Positions 1-6,635 of a stretch of 35,125 nucleotides of DNA are shown in pieces; the stretch's first letter is position 1; the number at the start of each line of letters is the position of its first letter. Source of the DNA: an uncultured Treponema sp. (lineage in GTDB: Bacteria; Spirochaetota; Spirochaetia; Treponematales; Treponemataceae). The translations under genes were made by a program, and so were the position numbers. Below the pieces are notes generated by a model. That model was not told where the DNA came from, did not search any database, and worked only from the letters and a program-made list of their open reading frames with translations. Where the stretch lies: NCBI GenBank assembly GCA_937885475.1, contig CAKZZR010000139.1, forward strand, positions 1 through 35,125. The letters are read 5' to 3'.

Positions 1-92
1 TCCAACACTGTTTGATATTTTCTTTTTATTTCCATTTTTCTCGTGTCAGCTCTAATATATATTTGAGCAAAATATTTTTCGTTTGAATCCAT
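1..92 (-). CDS. Partial hypothetical protein, running off the left edge
   Basis: An open frame begins with ATG at 90-92 on the minus strand and stays open for 30 codons to the window edge. It starts MDSNEKYFAQIYIRADTRKM. It follows the unknown gene at 105-488 by 12 nt in the same direction, so it may be the next gene of that operon. AAAGGA abuts the ATG, which is too close for ideal initiation. A later in-frame ATG is an alternative start. The fragment is too short to identify, and the call rests on position and openness only. Confidence 0.35.
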   Translation of the reverse strand, partial: MDSNEKYFAQIYIRADTRKMEIKRKYQTVL

Positions 93-104
93 TCCTTTAT
101 ATGT

Positions 105-488
105 TTAAGATTGCTCCGTTCTTGAAAATAAATTATTTATTTTATCGACACCATTGGTAGGAAAAAATAAATCTTTAACACTTTCGAAATATTCATTCAT
201 AAAAAAAGCATCCATTTTAACAATAGAATCAGGAGTCAATTGAAGAAAAACTTTATTAATAAAAGGTTTTATAGGATCTTCATAAACATCTACTTCAATT
301 TTAACATCTATATAATATAATTCAATTTTGCAATCGCAATCTAATAAATATTGTCTAATAATTGAAGGATCAGTATTGTTTGCTATAATATCAATTTGAT
401 AATAAGTAAAATTATCTTGTTTGTCTTGATGACGATTTTTAATAACTCTATTCAAATCATTTAAATTTAAACAAGTTAAATTATCCAA
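105..488 (-). CDS. Hypothetical protein, TTG start, in frame with the DUF2442 gene upstream
   Basis: This 127-aa acidic protein has no family I recognise and no signal peptide or membrane segment. The only usual start is TTG at 486-488, and no Shine-Dalgarno sequence precedes it. The reading frame is open for a further 38 codons upstream, back to the TAA (603-605) that ends the DUF2442 gene, and that stretch contains no ATG or GTG. The frame may therefore once have been fused to, or be read through from, the DUF2442 gene. Function unknown. The start is uncertain, and the coding region could really extend to 602. Confidence 0.5.
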   Translation of the reverse strand: MDNLTCLNLNDLNRVIKNRHQDKQDNFTYYQIDIIANNTDPSIIRQYLLDCDCKIELYYIDVKIEVDVYEDPIKPFINKVFLQLTPDSIVKMDAFFMNEYFESVKDLFFPTNGVDKINNLFSRTEQS

Positions 489-602
489 ATCTTTTTCGAT
501 TGATTTTATTAAATTTTGATTGTTATAAAAATCAGAACTATTACAAGGATGAGTTTCTATTGGAAGAGATTGTTTTATATTTTCATTTGAATATACCTTT
601 AA

Positions 603-869
603 TTAAGCAGATTTATTAAGTCTGTTTACATCTGTAATTCCAAGAAGCAAATTGGGTACATACAAATCTTCATCAAGACTTTCCCAATGAATTGCAATTC
701 CACCGCCACTCAATTCATAATTAGAACGGCTTTCAGAATCTGCATTTGATAATCTTGGAAAAAAAATCAGAGGTACAGAAAGTTGTCTTCCGTCAATAAG
801 TAAAAGCCATAAATTATCTGTATCGCACCAAACCTTTTGGGCTCTTGCATTATTCAGAGAAAAATCCAT
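603..869 (-). CDS. DUF2442 family protein (pair 1)
   Basis: This 88-aa protein matches the small DUF2442 fold: an N-terminal strand region, a central 'GRQLSVPL..FPRL' segment, and the typical C-terminal 'IHWESLDEDLYVPNLL' motif. DUF2442 proteins are commonly encoded beside DUF4160 proteins, and the pair is suspected, not proven, to be toxin-antitoxin-like. Here the gene overlaps the preceding DUF4160 gene by 20 nt. GGAGG sits six nt before its ATG, inside the DUF4160 coding sequence, which implies coupled expression. The frame stays open after its TAA into the next gene. Family assignment is firm; function is inferred only from genomic association. Confidence 0.8.
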   Translation of the reverse strand: MDFSLNNARAQKVWCDTDNLWLLLIDGRQLSVPLIFFPRLSNADSESRSNYELSGGGIAIHWESLDEDLYVPNLLLGITDVNRLNKSA

Positions 870-1095
870 TCCAAGCCTCCGTTATTGTAGTTATATTAGA
901 ATCTATAATTTTTGAAATCTCATTTAATTCTGACGCGGTAAATCCATAATTTTGTGCAAGCGAACATTTTTTATCTACCCAGAATTTTGCCAAAGAACCA
1001 TTTTTACGAACATGAATATGGCAAGGCTCTAATGGATTTCCTTCATTTGAGAAAAAGAAAAATCTATAGCCTTTCTCACTTAAAACCGTTGGCAT
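850..1095 (-). CDS. DUF4160 family protein (pair 1)
   Basis: This 81-aa protein has the DUF4160 hallmarks: an N-terminal MPTVL start, 'GYRFFFFSNEG', then 'CHIHVRKNGSLAKFWV' and a C-terminal 'ITEAWNGFF'. The His-x-His motif near residues 27-29 is the conserved feature of the family. It is the first gene of a short leftward unit with DUF2442. There is no Shine-Dalgarno sequence, but an extended -10 (TG-G-TATAGT, 1102-1110 on the minus strand) lies six nt before the ATG, so the transcript may be leaderless. A second, diverged copy of the same pair lies at 4096-4564. Biochemical role unknown. Confidence 0.82.
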   Translation of the reverse strand: MPTVLSEKGYRFFFFSNEGNPLEPCHIHVRKNGSLAKFWVDKKCSLAQNYGFTASELNEISKIIDSNITTITEAWNGFFSE

Positions 1096-1101
1096 AATCT
1101 T

Positions 1102-1110
1102 ACTATACCA
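1102..1110 (-). promoter_or_regulatory. Extended -10 promoter for DUF4160 pair 1
   Basis: On the minus strand, TG-G-TATAGT lies six nt before the ATG, which places the transcription start at or next to the start codon. No good -35 is visible, which is tolerated by extended -10 promoters. Confidence 0.45.
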
Positions 1111-1163
1111 TAATTTTTTAAATAAATATAGAAAAATGTTGGCATAGTTGCCAGCATAGTTGT

Positions 1164-1187
1164 CTCTAAAAATTTCAATTTTTAGAG
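1164..1187. repeat. Perfect palindrome, 11-bp arms
   Basis: CTCTAAAAATT at 1164-1174 and its exact complement at 1177-1187 flank a 2-nt centre. A related, degenerate copy follows at about 1222-1245 (CTCTAAAAACT then TTTTTCGAG). A second palindrome, ATCTGTAA-AA-TTACAGAT, lies between them at 1196-1213. GCATAGTTG also occurs twice just upstream (1142-1150 and 1154-1162). The cluster sits in the 268-bp gap between the leftward DUF4160 pair and the rightward toxin-antitoxin pair. It could be a dispersed intergenic repeat or a bidirectional terminator; it lacks a good T-tract. Confidence 0.6.
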
Positions 1188-1276
1188 GTTATCATATCTG
1201 TAAAATTACAGATAAGGGCAACTCTAAAAACTAAAATTTTTCGAGATTCTCATAACTATATTTATCAATTATTTTA

Positions 1277-1320
1277 TTGACATATATATCTGTTGTATTT
1301 ATCATTATTTTAATAGATAA
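1277..1320 (+). promoter_or_regulatory. Promoter and possible operator of the phd/vapC-like pair
   Basis: A consensus -35 TTGACA (1277-1282) and a 17-nt spacer precede the -10 TATCAT (1300-1305). TTATC (1299-1303) and GATAA (1316-1320) form an inverted repeat over the -10 and predicted start site. That is where an autorepressing antitoxin would bind. The operator is inferred from position. Confidence 0.6.
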
Positions 1321-1363
1321 TTTTATGACATCCATGGTGTACCGCTGGCAATAGGAGACTTAT

Positions 1364-1744
1364 ATGTACGACACTTTAACCGCATCAAAAATGCTCAAAA
1401 GCTTTGTGCCAATCAGCCGTTTTAACAAGGGCGAGGCGGGCAAAATCATTGAGGAAGTAAAGCGCGACGGTATCAAGGTGATTGTAAAAAATAATGCACC
1501 GGAATGTGTGATGATTACCGTTGAAGATTACGACCATCTTGTTGAAGAATCCAAGAGAGTTGTTAATCCTCCGCAGACAGAGGAACAAGAAAAACGTCGC
1601 AAGGAATTTATTGCCAGAATTCGCCAGAATGTTACTCCGCCTACTCCAGCAACAAGAAGCAGAAAAGAAGTTATGGACGCAATAGAATCAATTGATATAG
1701 ACGAGGACGCAGTAAATGTGCTACGAAGGGTGAGCATGATATGA
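1364..1744 (+). CDS. Phd/YefM-type antitoxin
   Basis: This 126-aa protein is the likely antitoxin of the PIN toxin downstream. The N-terminal half has the Phd/YefM pattern: 'VPISRFNKGEAGKIIEEV' for DNA binding and dimerisation, then 'VIVKNNAPECVMITVEDYDHLVEES'. The C-terminal 50 residues are acidic and proline-rich, as expected for the flexible part that wraps the toxin. AGGAGA lies six nt before the ATG. The stop overlaps the toxin start as ATGA, a classic type II arrangement. Members of this family usually repress their own promoter, and an inverted repeat is present upstream. Target specificity cannot be read from the sequence. Confidence 0.85.
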   Translation: MYDTLTASKMLKSFVPISRFNKGEAGKIIEEVKRDGIKVIVKNNAPECVMITVEDYDHLVEESKRVVNPPQTEEQEKRRKEFIARIRQNVTPPTPATRSRKEVMDAIESIDIDEDAVNVLRRVSMI

Positions 1745-2139
1745 TTTTAGCAGATTCAAATATTCTTATTGATTATTACCGCGACCGAAAATCTGAATTG
1801 GCAAAAAAAGTTGACTCACTGCCTGTAGCAATCTGCGGAATTGTAAAATCTGAGGTTTTGCATGGAGCAAGAACAAATGCAGAAATTGATGATATCCTAG
1901 AGTCTTTTACAACATTTGACCTTCTCCATACCGATGAATATGATTTTGAAGGCGTAGGCTTTATGCTGCAGACCTTACGCGAAAACGGAATCACGCTTCC
2001 ATTGGCAGACGTAATGATTGCTTTTTGCGCCATGAAATATGATGTGCCCCTCTGGACTCGCGACGGACATTTCCGCCTTATACAGGGGCTTTACCCTGAG
2101 CTGGAGTTTTATTATCCGAAAGAAAAAGAAAGTGACTAG
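1741..2139 (+). CDS. vapC: PIN-domain ribonuclease toxin (VapC type)
   Basis: This 132-aa protein is a complete PIN domain, the fold of VapC toxins, which cut RNA (often tRNA or rRNA) using a metal held by acidic residues. The expected acidic residues are all present: D5 (MILADSN), E38 (VKSEVLHG), D90 (LPLADVMIA) and D108 (TRDGHF). Nothing suggests inactivation. The start overlaps the antitoxin stop by four nt, giving translational coupling. A hairpin terminator follows at 2164-2201. Pairing a VapC-like toxin with a Phd/YefM-type antitoxin is a common hybrid arrangement. Confidence 0.9.
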   Translation: MILADSNILIDYYRDRKSELAKKVDSLPVAICGIVKSEVLHGARTNAEIDDILESFTTFDLLHTDEYDFEGVGFMLQTLRENGITLPLADVMIAFCAMKYDVPLWTRDGHFRLIQGLYPELEFYYPKEKESD

Positions 2140-2163
2140 ATATAAAACAGCTTTTAAAGAAAA

Positions 2164-2207
2164 AATCCGAGTTTACTATTTGTTTCACTAGAACTCGGAT
2201 TCTTATT
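2164..2207. terminator. Bidirectional terminator between vapC and the LRR lipoprotein gene
   Basis: AATCCGAGTT (2164-2173) pairs with AACTCGGATT (2192-2201). A-rich sequence lies on the left and T-rich on the right, so it can serve both convergent genes. Confidence 0.75.
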
Positions 2208-2230
2208 ATTTATTTTCACTAAAAAACTAT

Positions 2231-3529
2231 CTATTGCTTTTCTGTAAAATATCCTCTTGTAAATCCTGTACCATCATCAAGCCCGTCTATTCTTGTTCTT
2301 CCTGTAACTATTTTATCATTCGCATAAGATGTTCCTTTTCCACCTACAAGACTGATACAATTAGCAAATATATCAGTATTTTTAATTCTATAAGACTTTG
2401 TTTCATAATTATACCCATCCCAGTCTGTTCCAGGTTTTGCATAGATAGTAGTTAATTCTGTACAATCTGCAAACATTTCTCTACAATCAGAACCATCTGC
2501 AATTTCAAAAGATGAAACATCAAGTTCTTTTAATGATGAACATCCTTTAAACATATATCTAAATCCACTAAGAGATTCATTAGTTTTTACATTGTTTGTT
2601 TCAAATTTGGAGATATCGACATTTTCTAGAGCAATACAATCTCTAAACATGCCTGTCATTTCTTCACAACTGCTTGTAGAAAAATTTGAAAAATCTATTT
2701 CCTCAAGAGATGCACAAGCTTCAAACATATATTTCATTGATGTAACATTAGATGTATTTAAATAACTTAAATTAATTTCTTTGAGAGATGTACATCCACT
2801 AAACATATTCTCCATTGATATAACTTTAGAAGAATCATTAATACAGCTTAAATCTATTTCTTTGAGGGAACTACATCCAGCAAACATAGATTCCATTGAA
2901 GAAAAATAACTAATATCAAAATCTGTATCAAAAAAAGATAAATCAATTTCTTCTAGAGATGAACAACCCGAAAATAATCCTTTATAATTAACAAAAATTT
3001 TCTTATTCTTTCCAAATTCTATATTTTTCAATGAAGTACACCCTCCAAATGTAATAGCGGAATATTTAGGGAAATATTTAAATTCAGGGTCAGAAAACTT
3101 TTCTTTATCATTTATTGTTAAATCAAAACCACTTAAATCAATATATTCTAAGCTATCAGAAATATCATAAAACTTTATAATAGGACCAAAATCATATATA
3201 TGATTTTCTTGAAACTTAATTTTTTCTTTAGCATAGTAATATAAAGTTTCACCTTCTACCCAAAACAATATATCTACAGAAAAAGGACTATGCATTTTTC
3301 CTTCTAATCTTGAAGTAGGACATTTGTAAATAGTAAATTCAGTGCTTGGAGATTTTGAAGAAGGTAAAAAATTTTTTATAACTGGATTTTTTTTATGGAT
3401 TTCAGAGAATAAATTACTAATATATGTATTTTCAGAAAAATATTTGTAATCTTCTGATGATGAATCTTGAGAACAAGAAATAAACAAACATAAAAAAATT
3501 GCCATAAAAGAGATAAGAATCTTTTTCAT
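2231..3529 (-). CDS. BspA-like leucine-rich-repeat surface lipoprotein (DUF285)
   Basis: This 432-aa predicted lipoprotein has a hydrophobic signal ending in FISC, with the lipidated Cys at 19. From about residue 150 it carries tandem repeats of roughly 23-25 residues of the form 'MFSGCTSLKEINLSYLNTS'. These are the DUF285/BspA-like leucine-rich repeats found in treponemes and other host-associated bacteria. The C-terminal cap ('GTSYANDKIVTGRTRIDG...GYFTEKQ') is the usual ending of this treponemal family. AGGAG precedes the ATG by five nt. A role in adhesion or surface display is known for some relatives and inferred here. The gene is AT-rich, and repeats of this kind are prone to recombination. 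Confidence 0.85.
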   Translation of the reverse strand: MKKILISFMAIFLCLFISCSQDSSSEDYKYFSENTYISNLFSEIHKKNPVIKNFLPSSKSPSTEFTIYKCPTSRLEGKMHSPFSVDILFWVEGETLYYYAKEKIKFQENHIYDFGPIIKFYDISDSLEYIDLSGFDLTINDKEKFSDPEFKYFPKYSAITFGGCTSLKNIEFGKNKKIFVNYKGLFSGCSSLEEIDLSFFDTDFDISYFSSMESMFAGCSSLKEIDLSCINDSSKVISMENMFSGCTSLKEINLSYLNTSNVTSMKYMFEACASLEEIDFSNFSTSSCEEMTGMFRDCIALENVDISKFETNNVKTNESLSGFRYMFKGCSSLKELDVSSFEIADGSDCREMFADCTELTTIYAKPGTDWDGYNYETKSYRIKNTDIFANCISLVGGKGTSYANDKIVTGRTRIDGLDDGTGFTRGYFTEKQ

Positions 3530-3620
3530 AAAAGCTCCTCTTAGGATTAAGAAAAGATGAAACTATTCTTTCAACGAAAGATTTTTAAGTTTTCAAACCT
3601 AATATTACCTAAATCCTTAT

Positions 3621-3664
3621 AAGAGTAATTATATTACATATTTATGAGTAATACAAATACTCTT
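3621..3664. promoter_or_regulatory. Inverted repeat in the divergent control region
   Basis: AAGAGTA (3621-3627) and TACTCTT (3658-3664) are exact complements 30 nt apart. GAGTAAT also occurs twice inside the span (3623-3629 and 3646-3652). They lie between the leftward LRR lipoprotein gene and the rightward XRE gene, so binding by that regulator is plausible but not demonstrated. Confidence 0.35.
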
Positions 3665-3725
3665 TTTTAAATTTTAGTAATTAAACTCAATTCAGAAATA
3701 AAACAAATTCGCTAAGAATATATAA

Positions 3726-4046
3726 ATGAATTCATTGGAAATACAAAACCGTCTTGGAGAAAACATAAAACTCATCAGAAAATCAAAAAAACTCACACAG
3801 TTTCAGCTTGCCGAAAAGGCAAATGTTTCTGAGGACACAATAAAAAGCCTTGAGCAGGGAAGAACTTGGTGCTCGGAAAAAACTCTTTCTCAGATTACGG
3901 ATGCCTTAGAAATTGATGTTGTAAAACTTTTTGTTCCTGTGGGAGAAAGTTTTAAGAATAATAAGGAAAATGTAAATCTTCTGAAATCTGCAATTGCCGA
4001 TGATGTGCGTGTTTATGTAAATGAAGTTTTAAAAGAATTTGATTAG
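3726..4046 (+). CDS. XRE-family helix-turn-helix regulator
   Basis: This 106-aa protein has a Cro/C1-type HTH at residues 10-65: 'GENIKLIRKSKKLTQFQLAE', then 'VSEDTIKSLEQGRTW' and 'LSQITDALEIDVVKLF'. The last 40 residues form a short helical tail, probably for dimerisation. No good Shine-Dalgarno sequence precedes the ATG; only a weak TTCAGA-16-TAAGAA promoter-like signal is visible close to the start. It sits 49 nt ahead of a DUF4160/DUF2442 pair in the same orientation and divergent from the LRR lipoprotein gene. It may regulate either neighbour. Confidence 0.85.
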   Translation: MNSLEIQNRLGENIKLIRKSKKLTQFQLAEKANVSEDTIKSLEQGRTWCSEKTLSQITDALEIDVVKLFVPVGESFKNNKENVNLLKSAIADDVRVYVNEVLKEFD

Positions 4047-4073
4047 GTTACATTTTTATTGCTTTTTATTATT

Positions 4074-4087
4074 TATAATTTTATTAT
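4074..4087 (+). promoter_or_regulatory. -10 elements just before DUF4160 pair 2
   Basis: TATAAT (4074-4079) and TATTAT (4082-4087) lie 16 and 8 nt before the ATG at 4096, and no ribosome-binding site lies between. The second spacing would give a leaderless transcript. Confidence 0.35.
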
Positions 4088-4095
4088 TTAGTTAG

Positions 4096-4335
4096 ATGCC
4101 AACAGTTTTCAGATACAAAGAATTCAGATTTTATTTTTTTTCTAGGGAAGAAACTAGAAAGCATATTCATGTTTCCTCTCCAGAAGGTGAAGCAAAAATT
4201 TGGATTGAGCCAGAGGTTTCTGTTGCAAATGTAATTAATATTTCTCAACAGGATATTAACAAAATCATTTCTCTCGTAAAAGAAAATTTGGAGTTGATAA
4301 ATGAACACTGGAACAATCACTTTAGCAAAAACTAA
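4096..4335 (+). CDS. DUF4160 family protein (pair 2)
   Basis: This 79-aa DUF4160 protein has an N-terminal MPTVF, then 'EFRFYFFSREE', the conserved 'HIHVSSPEGEAKIWI' with its His-x-His, and a C-terminal 'NEHWNNHF'. It is clearly a diverged homologue of the protein at 850-1095. The two share layout but differ at most positions, so this is not a recent duplication. It overlaps the following DUF2442 gene by 35 nt. No Shine-Dalgarno sequence precedes the start. Function is unproven; the fixed partnership with DUF2442 suggests a two-protein module. Confidence 0.82.
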   Translation: MPTVFRYKEFRFYFFSREETRKHIHVSSPEGEAKIWIEPEVSVANVINISQQDINKIISLVKENLELINEHWNNHFSKN

Positions 4336-4564
4336 AACAGCAGAAATAACAAACATCTCTCCTTTCGGTTTTTGGATTCTATATAATGATGAAGAAATTT
4401 TTGTAGATTTTAAGCAATATCCAATCTTTTATAATGCGAGAATTTCAGAAATAAACGATTTTTCAATAGATTCTATGGGAAACTTTCATTGGGAACATCT
4501 TGATATAGATATTGAGAAAGATTCCATATTGCATCCAGAAAAATATCCGCTTATATACAAATAA
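4301..4564 (+). CDS. DUF2442 family protein (pair 2)
   Basis: This 87-aa protein has the DUF2442 pattern: 'PFGFWILYNDEEIFVDFKQYP', then 'ISEINDFSIDS' and the diagnostic 'FHWEHLDIDIEKDSI'. Translation starts inside the DUF4160 gene, with GGAG at 4290-4293 seven nt before the ATG, which again implies coupling. Only 3 nt separate its stop from the stop of convergent gyrB, and no terminator is visible, so transcripts of the two genes probably overlap. A DUF2442 domain fused to an HTH domain is known in other bacteria; here the HTH protein is a separate gene just upstream. Confidence 0.8.
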   Translation: MNTGTITLAKTKTAEITNISPFGFWILYNDEEIFVDFKQYPIFYNARISEINDFSIDSMGNFHWEHLDIDIEKDSILHPEKYPLIYK

Positions 4565-4567
4565 ATT

Positions 4568-6502
4568 CTAAATATCCAAATTAGCGTAACTTGAGTTGCT
4601 TTCGATGAACTGGCGACGGGGTTCTACTTCTTCGCCCATGCAGACGCTGAATATTTTGTCGGCGGCGATGGCGTCGGGGATTGTTACTACGCGCATCTTG
4701 CGGTGAGCTGGATCCATTGTGGTTTCCCAAAGCTGGTTTCCGTCCATCTCACCAAGACCTTTGTAACGCTGAACGTCTGCCTTGTCGCGCTGCTCTCCAA
4801 GGGCTTCCAAAGCGGCATCGCGTTCTGCATCGCTGTAGCAGTAAACTGGTTCTTTTTTTCCAAGCTGAACTTTAAAAAGAGGTGGCATGGCAAGATATAC
4901 ATAGCCGTTTTCTATAAGCTGTGGCATATATCTAAAGAAGAACGTCAGCAAAAGCGTGCGGATATGAGAACCATCAACATCGGCATCGGCCATAATGATG
5001 ATTTTATGATAGCGGAGTTTTTCGATGTTAAAGTCTTTTCCAAATCCTGCACCAAGAGTTGCGATTACAGGCTCAAGTTTGTCGTTGTTCATTACCTTTT
5101 CTGGGCGAACTTTTTCTACGTTGAGCATTTTTCCCCAAAGAGGCAATATAGCCTGAGTTTTTGGGTCGCGTCCTTTCTTTGCAGAACCACCGGCAGAATC
5201 TCCCTCTACGATGTAAACCTCGCACTGCTCCGGGTCTTTTAATGAGCAGTCAGAAAGTTTTTCAGGAAGTCCAAAACCGTCGCTCATCGTCTTTTTGCGG
5301 CTTGCGTCTTTTGCTTTGCGGGCAGCGATTCGGGCTGTGGCTTCGCCAATGGCTTTATCAAGAACGCCTTCAAGAACGGCAGGATTCTGCTCAAAGAAAA
5401 TCGTGAGTTTTTCTTTTACAAGGCTGTCCACAATCGTGCGGACTTCTGTGTTTCCGAGTTTTTCCTTTGTCTGACCTTCAAATTCTGGCTCAGGAACTTT
5501 CATAGAAAGAACTACAACGATTCCGGCACGAACGTCGTCGCCTGTAAGTTTTTCGTCCTTGTCGATTTTCTTTTTAAGTTTTTCGTTTGCTTCAAGGAAT
5601 TTGTTCAGAACGAATGTGAGCGCAGACTTGAATCCTTCAAGATGTGTACCACCATCGCGGGTGTTAATGTCATTTACATAAGTGTTGATGTTCTCGTCAA
5701 AACCGTCGTTATACTGGAACGAAAGCTCCGTCACTACATCATCCTTTTCGCCGGTGATGTAAATTGGCTCTGCAGGAAGGTAGAATTTGCTCTGCTTGGC
5801 AGCATTAAGCTCGCGTACATACTGATTGATTCCGCCTTCAAACTTGAGTATTTCTTCCTTTGGATTTTCAAGACGCTCATCGCGGAAAATTATTACGATT
5901 CCACTGTTCAAAAAAGCAAGCTCTCGGAGTCGTTTTTTAAGAACATCGTAATCGTGAACCACGGTTTCCGTAAAAATAGTTGCATCAGGCTTCCAGCGGA
6001 TTGTAGTTCCGTGCACATCTTCTGGAACATCGCCTATTACTTCAACCTTTGTCTTTGGAATTCCGCGCGCGTATTTCTGCTGATAAATGTGTCCGTCACG
6101 CTTTACGGTTGCTTCCATCCAGTCAGAAAGAGCGTTTACACAGGAAACACCAACGCCGTGCAAACCGCCCGAAACCTTATAAGAGCCTTTGTCAAATTTT
6201 CCGCCGGCATGAAGTCGTGTAAGAACAAGTTCAAGCGCGCTGATTTTTTCTGTAGGGTGAATGTCAACAGGAATACCACGACCGTTATCCTCAACGCGGA
6301 CAACATCGTCCTTTTCAAGTGCAACGATGATTTTGTCACAAAAGCCTGCCATTGCCTCATCGATTGAGTTATCAACCGTCTCATAAACAAGATGATGAAG
6401 CCCACGCGGACCTGTAGAACCAATATACATACCAGGACGCTTACGAACAGCCTCAAGACCTTTTAAAACCTGGATATTACTTGCACCATAATCTGCTGAC
6501 AT
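4568..6502 (-). CDS. gyrB: DNA gyrase subunit B
   Basis: GyrB (644 aa) is the ATPase subunit of the type II topoisomerase that introduces negative supercoils with GyrA. The GHKL ATPase motifs are present: ETVDNSIDEA at 41-50, DNGRGIP at 72-78 and GGLHGVG at 112-118. The TOPRIM domain carries EGDSAGGSAKKGRD (433-446) and the metal-binding DADVDGS (506-512). The protein ends in the usual NLDI and has the length of the short GyrB class without the proteobacterial insertion. AAGGAAAA precedes the ATG. The gene is divergent from dnaA across a 133-bp gap; gyrA is not in the window. Confidence 0.98.
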   Translation of the reverse strand: MSADYGASNIQVLKGLEAVRKRPGMYIGSTGPRGLHHLVYETVDNSIDEAMAGFCDKIIVALEKDDVVRVEDNGRGIPVDIHPTEKISALELVLTRLHAGGKFDKGSYKVSGGLHGVGVSCVNALSDWMEATVKRDGHIYQQKYARGIPKTKVEVIGDVPEDVHGTTIRWKPDATIFTETVVHDYDVLKKRLRELAFLNSGIVIIFRDERLENPKEEILKFEGGINQYVRELNAAKQSKFYLPAEPIYITGEKDDVVTELSFQYNDGFDENINTYVNDINTRDGGTHLEGFKSALTFVLNKFLEANEKLKKKIDKDEKLTGDDVRAGIVVVLSMKVPEPEFEGQTKEKLGNTEVRTIVDSLVKEKLTIFFEQNPAVLEGVLDKAIGEATARIAARKAKDASRKKTMSDGFGLPEKLSDCSLKDPEQCEVYIVEGDSAGGSAKKGRDPKTQAILPLWGKMLNVEKVRPEKVMNNDKLEPVIATLGAGFGKDFNIEKLRYHKIIIMADADVDGSHIRTLLLTFFFRYMPQLIENGYVYLAMPPLFKVQLGKKEPVYCYSDAERDAALEALGEQRDKADVQRYKGLGEMDGNQLWETTMDPAHRKMRVVTIPDAIAADKIFSVCMGEEVEPRRQFIESNSSYANLDI

Positions 6503-6533
6503 TTATTTTTCCTTGAAAAGAGTTATGAAAAGC

Positions 6534-6547
6534 GTGTTTTTAAACAC
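6534..6547. repeat. Small palindrome in the gyrB-dnaA gap
   Basis: GTGTTT-TT-AAACAC is an exact inverted repeat 31 nt upstream of gyrB. It is close to where a gyrB promoter should lie. Supercoiling or protein control is possible but unsupported. Confidence 0.3.
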
Positions 6548-6597
6548 AATATAATATGAAAACAATTACTTAAATTGCGTAATTAAGTATAGATTAA

Positions 6598-6635
6598 TTG
6601 AAAAAAAAGGTAAAGGCGGTTTATAATTCCGTGTT
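6598..6635 (+). promoter_or_regulatory. dnaA promoter, probably leaderless
   Basis: TTGAAA (6598-6603), an 18-nt spacer and a perfect TATAAT (6622-6627) end only 8 nt before the dnaA ATG. No Shine-Dalgarno sequence lies in between, so the transcript should begin at or next to the start codon. Confidence 0.7.

Noticed and set aside
4084..4356. Minus-strand 90-codon frame over DUF4160 pair 2
   Set aside because: It covers the DUF4160 gene, whose family match is clear.
5642..6367. 241-codon open frame opposite gyrB
   Set aside because: It lies wholly antisense to conserved gyrB ATPase and transducer sequence, and its product resembles no protein.
6503..6635. gyrB-dnaA gap as an alternative oriC
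   Set aside because: AT-rich, but no convincing DnaA boxes; the dnaA-dnaN gap has several.
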